Shown: piece after piece, positions 56,940-64,000 of the stretch | How the letters are laid out: the number at the start of each line of letters is the position of its first letter | Numbering within the stretch: the stretch's first letter is position 1 | From: Diphasiastrum complanatum | Lineage: Eukaryota > Streptophyta > Lycopodiopsida > Lycopodiales > Lycopodiaceae | Reading direction: 5' to 3' | DNA: 64,000 nt | Assembly: GCA_029204225.1 (NCBI GenBank) | Contig: CM055109.1 | Span: 42,350,044-42,414,043, forward strand | Made by a program: the position numbers and the translations under genes | The notes under the pieces: generated by a model | What the model was told of the DNA's origin: nothing | Seen by the model: the letters and a program-made list of their open reading frames with translations, nothing else | Databases searched by the model: none

Positions 56940-57468
56940 AGCCTCTGGCAAGATGTGGAGCTGCCTTGGAGTATGAGTAAAGAAATAGACTCTGCATTTG
57001 CAGTTTCTTCCATCTTTACAAGGTTGTGTGCAGTATCGAACCGGATGAAGCCAACACTCAAAAATACCATGTGCGACTTCATACTACATAGGCATCTCCT
57101 CTTTTGCACTTTCCTTTTCTAAAATCTACACAAGTAGTAGCTAAGTAATTAAATCGGTGAGGATCTCTCCTCCTTGCCTTCTCCCCTGGATGAGCAAAGG
57201 GGCATTCAGTCCAGTCGACATGGCTTCTTCCTCTCATACAAATCTTCACCTTAAGCTCATACATGCGAAACTCATCGCAAGAGTACAAATCATCTGCTAA
57301 CCAAGAATCCTCAATACAAGAAGAAAGATAATTCTCAAAATTTGATAAAGCTAGTGACGAGGAGGGCGAACCTACAAGCCCACTAACAATGTCACACATT
57401 TCATTCATTTGCAAGGAAACACCCCGAGACAAGTTTTTCAGATTGCATAATAATTCTTCCTTCATCAT
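56940..57468 (-). pseudogene. Plant CCCH tandem zinc-finger (RR-TZF) pseudogene
   Basis: On the minus strand, frame 57468-57079 reads SCDEFRMYELKVKICMRGRSH, WTECPFAHPGEKARRRDP and CVDFRKGKCKRGDAY. This is the arginine-rich region and first CCCH finger of plant RR-TZF RNA-binding regulators. A frame break near 57080 follows. In another frame 57074-56940 continues with AHGIFECWLHPVRYCTQPCKDGRNCK, the rest of finger one and finger two, ending near LPE. Two finger cysteines are changed to Tyr (GDAY for GDAC; RVYFF for RVCFF), and there is an extra residue between His and Cys in the first motif. The family acts in cytoplasmic mRNA turnover. This copy is clearly dead. Confidence 0.85.
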
Positions 57469-57479
57469 GCTAGAATTTT

Positions 57480-57670
57480 ATCCTAAAATAGATGCATTTT
57501 CAGCATTGCTAGCCAGCTCTGCAAAATCCGTGCTCACTTCAAAATCTTGACTTGAAGGCCAAAAATTTTCGCCACCACTCTCAGCGTCAGCTGCACTATT
57601 TATGTTATGGTCCTCTGCCACAAAAGGCATTGAATGTGGCGTCAAAGAGCTGTAAAATATTGCAGTCGTC
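57480..57670 (-). other. Upstream open stretch of the zinc-finger pseudogene
   Basis: In frame with 57468 apart from one TAA near 57484, the minus strand reads an acidic Ser/Asn-rich segment (ADAESGGENFW, STDFAELASNAENASILG). It could be the N-terminal part of the same protein. No ankyrin repeat, which many RR-TZF proteins have here, is visible. Confidence 0.35.
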
Positions 57671-57879
57671 CAGAGATTACTATTGCAGTTGCAAAGAGTA
57701 GGAGCAGCTCGTGGACTCCAAGAAATGTAAGGATGAGTAACAGTAGGACCTTCAGTAGATTCAGAAATGTTGTTAAGATCTTTGTGGAAACTGGATCCAC
57801 AGAGAAGCCTGCATCATCTACAAAGACGATGCCTTGCATTCTGCCATTAACAATTGCTAGGTTTCTTGACCTCCGAATA

Positions 57880-58074
57880 TCTTCCTAGCCTCAAAACCCA
57901 AAGATGACTGCAAAAGTATATGTCTGGTCAAAGGATCAGAAGCTAGGGAACTTGTATGCGGAAGAGATCTCGATGAACATGATAAGCAAGTTATCAGTAA
58001 TTCAATTCTGGTTGGAGGCAAAGACAAGGAGAATTTAGCTCCAAGGACGACATCTTTGATCAAGAGCTCTTCCT
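57880..58074 (+). other. Exon-like open stretch
   Basis: About 65 codons read PKDDCKSICLVKGSEARELV, RDLDEHDKQVISNSILVGG, KDKENLAPRTTSLIKSSS and stop at about 58074. Composition is protein-like. Family not recognised. A stop lies just upstream. Confidence 0.3.
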
Positions 58075-58096
58075 AGGCAAATTTGGCGTCGAATAG

Positions 58097-58534
58097 ATGG
58101 AGAGTTTTCTTCCTCAAAGATATATACATCCATCCAAGGCTTTTTCAAGCGCCAAAACAAATTCAAAATCATCCTTCTTTCTACCCATGATTTTAAAAAA
58201 GACTAGCACGGAGAGCAAATATCGTCATATTCTTACAACTTTGCAATTACAAATGGCTCATTTTTGCTTAGAACAAATGTCATGCGTTAATCAAGAAGTT
58301 TTACAAATTTTTGGATCCTACAAAATCCAACTACAACACAAGTTCTTCCTATTTCTGATGACCGTCATTGGCCAATGGTTTAAGCAAGATTTGAATTTTT
58401 TCATCAATCTCAACAAATCAAGTTTTCAAATAGAGAATGCTAGGATCTACTTACAGATACAATGCTTCTGTACAGACTCCATACAAATAGTTGAAGAGAT
58501 ATGCACTTTAGGCTTCCATCATCAGTGCTCATGA
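58097..58534 (+). other. Unrecognised 145-codon ORF
   Basis: Opens with ATG, rich in Phe, Gln and Ile, no motif recognised. It could be chance in AT-rich DNA, and I do not assign a function. Confidence 0.2.
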
Positions 58535-59221
58535 AGCTTATACCCAAGAGACCAAATACTAACTCAAACCTGCTTCAAGGGGCTACACGAGCATACTAGC
58601 ATAATACTCTCTCTTTTTTCAAAACAATATGGGGTTCAAATTAGAAGGTCTTCTATGTTAAGTGCATCCTAGAATGTGGAGTTTTAACCTTCAAGTAAAT
58701 CTTTGGGAAGATTTGGCATGTGATACAAATAAGTTTTAAAGGAAAAGAGCAATTTTGAAAGATTGTAAGGATCTTGAATATACTTCCTTGTATTACCATC
58801 ATATGCTTTTCAAGAATGGATTTTTGAGAATTTAAAATGGTAACTAGGGCAAATAAAAGTTCAATCCACAAAAATTGAGCTAATTTAAAGAGTTATGGAA
58901 GGTTGCTAGTTTTAAAAACTAGTTTTGTGGAGTAAAAGCAACTTTGAAAGATTGTAAGGATACTATTTCTGGAAACATGTTCCTAGCTTTATATGACAAG
59001 CATGATATCGAGCATGTGCAATTTGTCTAACAAATTCGTGTTTGGGTTCCTATTCTTCTTCTAACTACATTAGAGAAATAGGTATTTTATTATTAAAAAG
59101 AGCAATATTGTCTTCTATTATCTATAAAACTAAGAGATTTAACTAGTGTTATAGAGAGACACTTTTCAAACTAAGTTTTGTGCATTCGTAATTTAAGACA
59201 GTTGGTTGATGTAACACTTAG
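58535..59221. other. Unassigned AT-rich stretch with a short direct repeat
   Basis: AGCAA-TTTGAAAGATTGTAAGGA occurs at about 58747 and 58937. No gene seen. Confidence 0.4.
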
Positions 59222-60165
59222 TTGATTTTATTGCTAGCCAAGCTCGTGCATTCTGAAAAGAAGACCGATTACAATTTCATAATGCCACTAATTACACAAC
59301 GTCCTAAGTATTGCATCACAGAATCAAAGTACATCTTCTTTGGTGACTCCAGTTCACATCAAGTCGAAGGCCAAGGCTCTATTCGACTACAATTCTCTGA
59401 TGGCATCACTAGACAGCTTAATGGTGTACTTTATGTACCCAAATTAACAAAGAACTTATTGTCTATTAGCAAGATCACTGATCAAGACTATAGAGCTTTG
59501 TTTATTGCTAGGCAATGTACTATTTAGATGAGAATTCAAAAGAAATCCTCTCTGCTTACAGAGAAGAAAATTTGTATATATTGAGTCACGATGTTGCACT
59601 TTTTGTGAGTTGTTTAGATGCTAATTTATGGCATCAGAGATTATGACATCTAAACATGCGTTCAGTCTTATATATGCATCATAACAAAATGGTCAAGGAC
59701 ATGAATATAAATGTTGTTACTACAGCTAATCAATCTATTTGTGAAAGTTGCTAACTAGGCAAACAACCTAGAACCAGATTTCCAAGAGGACAGGCCAGAA
59801 GAGCCAAGTCCATTTTGTCACTGATACACAGTGACTTATGTGGTCCTATGAGCATAACTTCCTTGGGTAAGTCTCTATATTTTATTACATTCATTAATGA
59901 TCACTCCCGATTTACCAGAGCTATGTTCATTAAAAACAAGTCAGAAGCATTCAATTGCTTCAAAGAATTCAAGCAATATGCTGAGAATCAAACTGGTCAG
60001 AAGATCAAGGCCCTACGGTCTGATTCAGGGGGAGAGTACCTATCAAATGAGATGAAGGAATATCTGTCGTCATGTGGCATGCACCATCAGTTTACTACAA
60101 GCTACACTCCTCAACAAAACGGAGTAGCTGAGTGGAAGAACCGCACACTGTTGGAAGCTGCACGA
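59222..60165 (+). pseudogene. Protease-to-integrase remnant of copia element D
   Basis: The plus strand encodes GDSSSHQVEGQGSIRL and VLYVPKLTKNLLSI (end of protease), a broken WHQRL zinc motif with stops near 59646 and 59753, then integrase LIHSDLCGPM, RSDSGGEYLSNE and PQQNGVAEWKN. The lineage differs from A, B, G and H, which have HSDxH rather than HSDLCGP. All three integrase acidic residues remain, but the gene has several stops. It is cut at 60165 by element C. Confidence 0.85.
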
Positions 60166-60815
60166 TGTGAAAGATTTCAGAGCCTTAAGATCCAATCTAC
60201 TTGAATGATCTTTGCTTAGAAACAGAAATACACTATCAATTTCACCAATGTAGAAAAATCAGCATCTACACACAATTTGAGATGCAAACACTAATAGAAC
60301 TTGATCAAACTTGAATGAAATGATTATGTACTGTTGCTGTCTGAACAAAACCAGCAAGCTACTGTATTTCACACGTGTGGATCCAAAAATAGCAAATATA
60401 GATCATTCTACACATAGAATTGCAAGCAATCACCAAGATAGTACACCAATGGATAGTAGAACCCAAGAGCCCCATGTATAAGGATGAAATGAGATAGAGA
60501 AGAGAGAAGATGACTCTCTCCACGAGTTACATCCTTTTATAGCAGGTCCAGACCCTATTTGGCCACTTGGCTTTCCCACCAAAATGCTAACCCTACCAAT
60601 TTTGGGTCTAGATTCAATGTACCCAACTTATTCAAATTGAATCTACTCAAACTCGCATTCTATCTTTCCCACACTTTCAAAAAGTGTTTATTCAAATGAA
60701 ATTTAGACTAATGAACTTTGAAAAGTCAACCTCTAAGTCTAAAACAAGTTTTGGCCTCAATATGCCAAATATGGAAATATTGCAAAATGTGATGAAACTA
60801 GTTGAATCTTTCACA
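60166..60815 (-). repeat. 3' LTR of element C
   Basis: 650 bp, TGTGAAAGATT to AATCTTTCACA, homologous to 10064-10709. TATA box at 60535-60542 (minus) and a G-box palindrome variant TTCACACGTGTGG at 60368-60380. Confidence 0.92.
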
Positions 60816-61397
60816 CTCCCTCTTCAACTAGTTTTAGCATAGACTTTGATAATACTCCAAGTGAAGTCCTATGCTTCATGAACAAGTCTTTTCCCAATGC
60901 TTTGGTGAAGATATCAGCTACACATTCCCTTGAAGACACATGTTGAAGCTCCACCTCCTTTGCAATGACTCGCTCCCTCACAAAATGATATTGTATCTCA
61001 ATATGCTTGCTCCTAGCATGAAAGATAGGATTGGATGCCATTCTTTGGGATGATTGATTTTCACAAAAGATGATTGGGCTCTCTGAAAAATCCAGCAAGT
61101 GAAGATCCTTGATCATCCTCTTAATCCATACCATCTCCTTTGTGCAATGTGTAAGAGCTTTGTACTCGGCCTCACTAGATGACAATGAGATTGTGGCTTG
61201 TTTCTTTGACATCCATGATATAGCTCCATCACCTATGAAAATACAATAAGAACTAATGGATTTCCTATCCATTATATCTCCAGCATAGTCCGAATCTGAA
61301 AATCAAAAAAAGATTAGGTGATGATCCCTCATACAATATGCCAAAATCTCGAGTTCCAATGATGTACCTCAAAACTCGCTTTCCTAGCTTCCAATGC
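60811..61397 (-). pseudogene. RNase H of element C
   Basis: From HWKLGKRVLRYI near 61397, through a small frameshift near 61300, then SDSDYAGD, MDRKSISSYCIF, ISLSSSEAEYKAL and HARSKHIEIQYHFV, ending EEGV with the stop in the LTR. The RNase H Glu and Asp motifs are intact. It is out of frame with the foreign segment upstream. Confidence 0.88.
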
Positions 61398-62470
61398 TCC
61401 TAGCATAGTTTTTGCCAATAGAACTTTGATCCATCATAAGAATGATCTTCTTCCTAAGAATAGATCTCCTTTCAATGATCATGTAATGCTCAAAATAGAA
61501 ACAACCATAATTGATATAGAGAATAGTGTCCACTTGAAATGCTTCACTATTTCTTACATCAATTTTACATGTAAAAATGTGACTAGAACATGAAGAATAA
61601 AATAGAATGTAAGTGAAATGAATCCACCATGCTTCCAACTCTGAACTCTCTGGAAAAATACAGCAAACAAACAATAAATGTGAGTGATCAACTTTTGCTT
61701 GCATGTCTCCTCCTCCTTTGTCCTTTGTTGCCTTGTATCCACCATGATACTCCATGAATGAGCCTCCATCTTCATCTTGCCACAAGAAACCATCAAACCT
61801 TGGAAATCCATGAGTAGGTGAGTACATAAATGATGCAAATCCAGCACCACATGACTCCATAAACCAAGTAGTTTGCACTAGTCCATCTTCAAGATCTACT
61901 TGACACAAGAAAATGACTATGAATTCACCAAAAATTGACAATCTCCAAGTATTGGCACCAATTAGCTCAACACTTGAGAACTTAGCCATGGATGAGTGAC
62001 ATAATGAACCTCCAATAGCTTCATTTCTATCAGCAAAATCAGCCAAGAATGCTAGTACAAATCCAACATCAAAACAATGCTCACCAATGTAGCTAGTTTT
62101 ACCATATCTTGACAATTTGCACACATCCACATGAAATTGCTCAAACATGAGATAGAACAAGTAAAGTAAACTTGAACAACACTTCCTTGCTGCTCCTTCG
62201 ACCTTACTTGAGTCTTCAATATGCTGCAAAAACATATCCATAACACCTTTGCCAATTACCTCTCCTTTGATGCTCTTGACTAGCTCCAAATTGCCAACTT
62301 CCCTTTTGACTAGTTGAAGCGCTTTGAGATCAACCTCTTGATCTTCAACTTGACCATCAAAGTCATTGAACAAAATTTGTTTTCTAGATCCATTACTTGA
62401 CTTTACAGCAAGATAACATCCATCCACTTGCATAGCTCCATGTACACAAGAAGATCCTCCAAAAGATGTA
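61397..62470 (-). other. Foreign segment replacing RT in element C
   Basis: About 1.07 kb open in the same frame as the upstream integrase, with roughly 360 codons free of stops. No RT motif. Blocks such as KALQLVKREVGNLELVKSIK, GKGVMDMFLQHIEDSSKV and GFPRFDGFLWQDEDGG look protein-like but I do not recognise them. In H the corresponding RT stretch is about 890 bp. The 5' join is in frame at LMKSGTSFG and the 3' join is out of frame at HWKLGKR. Confidence 0.75.
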
Positions 62471-63770
62471 CCACTCTTCATAAGAGATCGATACTCGAGA
62501 TCCATTGCTTGGATCCACTCATCTTCTTTCCTTGCTTGATCTACACTTGTAGGATCATCCAAAGAGGTTAGGAAAGCAACATAATTTCCAGAAACTACTT
62601 GCTTACCCTTTTGATCATATGTGAGCCTTGAAGGTACTTGTCTTTCTCTTGATGTTCTCCTTGGCTTTTGACTTGATGAAGGTCCATCATCACCACCATC
62701 CAAAGTAGGATCCTTCTCATCAACATCAAGAATGTTAGATCCATCTACTTTACCATCAATCATGCTTGAAGACACCTTTGGAATGTTTCCCTCATCAAAA
62801 ATGACATCTCTACCAACACACACTTTGTTAGTAGAAGGAATGTAAACCTTGTAGGCTTTACTCACCTCACTATATCCAACAAAAATACCTCTTCTTAAAG
62901 ATGGATCCTCTTTGGTCCTATCATCAAGAGTAATGTTGACATAGCATGTGCATCCAAAGGTTCTTAGAAAGTTGACACTCGGCCTCCTCTTGAATAGCAT
63001 CTCAAAAGGTGTCCTTCCATACAAAATAGCACTCGGCCACCTATTGCAGAAGAAATTGGCAAACAACAAAGCTTGATCCCAAAATGGTTTGTCAAGATTA
63101 GCACTTAACCTCATAGCTTTAGCACTTTCACATAAAGTTCTATTCTTCCTTTCAGCCACTCCATGTTGTTGTGGGGTCCTTGATGTTGTATACTCCCTCT
63201 TGATCCCATGCTCATCACAAAAGGCCTTGAACTTGTTAGATATGTACTCACCACCATTGTCACCTCTCAAGCACTTGATCTTTGTGGAGAATTGGTTCTC
63301 CCTTGCATTCTTGAACTTGACAAAGTCATCATATAGTTCATCCTTGCTCTTTAGTAGATAGATCCAACAAAATCTACTAAAATCATCAATAAATGTTACA
63401 TACATCTTAGCTCCACTATTGCTAATTGTAGTAAATCCATGAATATCCGAATGTGCAAGTTGAAAAGGCTTTGTAGATCTAGAAATAGATCTAGTATAAG
63501 GTAGTCTATGTGACTTAGACAAAGCACAAGACACACAAACATGCTTGTCATTACTTAAGGAACTTGGAAGACCAATCACAACCTTCTTCCTTGCCATTAC
63601 CTCCCACTCACTTGCAAAGTGTCCTTTGATGCCACAATAGAAGCACTTGAGCTTTAATCTATCCTTCTTTTTGCCATTTGAAGAAGCATCCACTTGATCT
63701 TGCCCTTTAGACCACTTGCTTTTGGTTTTGCCCTTGAATTTGCCCTTTGTGAACATAGCATCCTCTTGGA
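62470..63770 (-). pseudogene. Integrase and zinc knuckle of element C, protease deleted
   Basis: Carries the knuckle CFYCGIKGHFASE and then jumps directly to EVMARKKVVIGLP, skipping the protease and pre-integrase start. Compared with A this removes 582 bp (8118-8699), a multiple of three, so the frame survives. Downstream are CVSCALSKSH, HSDIHGF, RGDNGGEY and PQQHGVAERKN with all three integrase acidic residues. The last knuckle cysteine is lost at the join. Confidence 0.88.
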
Positions 63771-64000
63771 AGTGTCGATGTAGATCCACCTCTTGCTTGA
63801 AGCCTATATTCCTCATTGATCAAGATCTCTTGAAGATCCATCAAACTTGGCAAAGTCTTTTGAATAGCAATACTTTGAAAAATGTTAGCATGAGCATCCA
63901 ACAAGCCATTAAGAATCACTTGAATAAGCTCTCCTTCCTTAATGCTTTCATCTATGCAAGCTAACTCATCATTCAATGCTTTCATTCTCAAAACAGAAGT
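63707..64000 (-). pseudogene. Gag fragment of element C
   Basis: Encodes MKALNDELACIDESIKEGEL and the following gag helix region. A 1-bp insertion near 63766 (CTCTTGGAAG against CTCTTGAAG in A) shifts the frame into the knuckle region. The gag N-terminus is beyond the window. Confidence 0.85.

Larger units (their letters stand above)
60166..64000 (-). mobile_element. Copia element C, same family as A (runs off the window)
   Basis: Minus-strand element with 3' LTR 60166-60815, purine tract (complement of CTCCCTCTTC at 60816-60825), RNase H, an RT-replacing segment, integrase, and part of gag up to the window end. It inserted into element D. Its 5' LTR and right target duplication are outside the window. 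Confidence 0.92.

Overview
This window is a nest of plant LTR retrotransposons with almost no intact host genes. A land plant is indicated by Ty1/copia elements primed by initiator tRNA-Met, a Ty3/gypsy element primed by tRNA-Asp, and a broken plant-type CCCH (RR-TZF) zinc-finger gene. The species cannot be told from the sequence. The DNA is AT-rich, with six long CT/GA tracts and one run of 37 G.

Layout. 1-10709: a minus-strand copia element (A), split at 1429-1433/7748-7752 by a complete, very young plus-strand copia element (B, 1434-7747, 1326-codon gag-pol, LTRs with one visible difference). 10710-15600: low-copy DNA carrying a deletion-derivative copia (E, 10954-13778, target duplication ATTAG). 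16113-16975: a solo LTR with duplication CTATT. 18110-38867: a composite. Copia J is interrupted by copia G1, and G1 by the intact copia H (22391-28822). Then come a G2 3' end, rearranged debris and a second intact copia H' in opposite orientation (31018-37449), followed by the rest of G2. The four flanks of H and H' only make sense if the 2.2 kb between them was inverted by recombination between the two elements. 38868-52506: a gypsy remnant (K) interrupted by a larger, older gypsy element (I, 39383-51855) with a 3 kb extra region downstream of integrase. 52507-59200: low-copy DNA with an inverted copy of the 14-kb sequence, microsatellites, a G-box-rich repeat block and the zinc-finger pseudogene. 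59222-60165: a decayed copia integrase (D), interrupted by another minus-strand copia (C, 60166 to the window end) of the same family as A.

How it works together. Elements B and H/H' carry what an autonomous copia needs: LTRs, tRNA-Met primer site, gag with zinc knuckle, protease, integrase, RT, RNase H and polypurine tract. A and C have lost RT and carry about 1.1 kb of unrelated sequence in its place, read in frame after integrase. They look like a non-autonomous family that could only have moved with RT supplied in trans.

The most interesting signals are four: the RT-replacement family A/C; a palindrome (TTCACACGTGTGAA, G-box core) recurring in the LTRs of several different copia families; a 17-base CCAAT-containing motif shared exactly by a copia LTR and the gypsy LTR; and a dispersed AACCTTCGCCGAG motif in the non-coding parts of the gypsy element.
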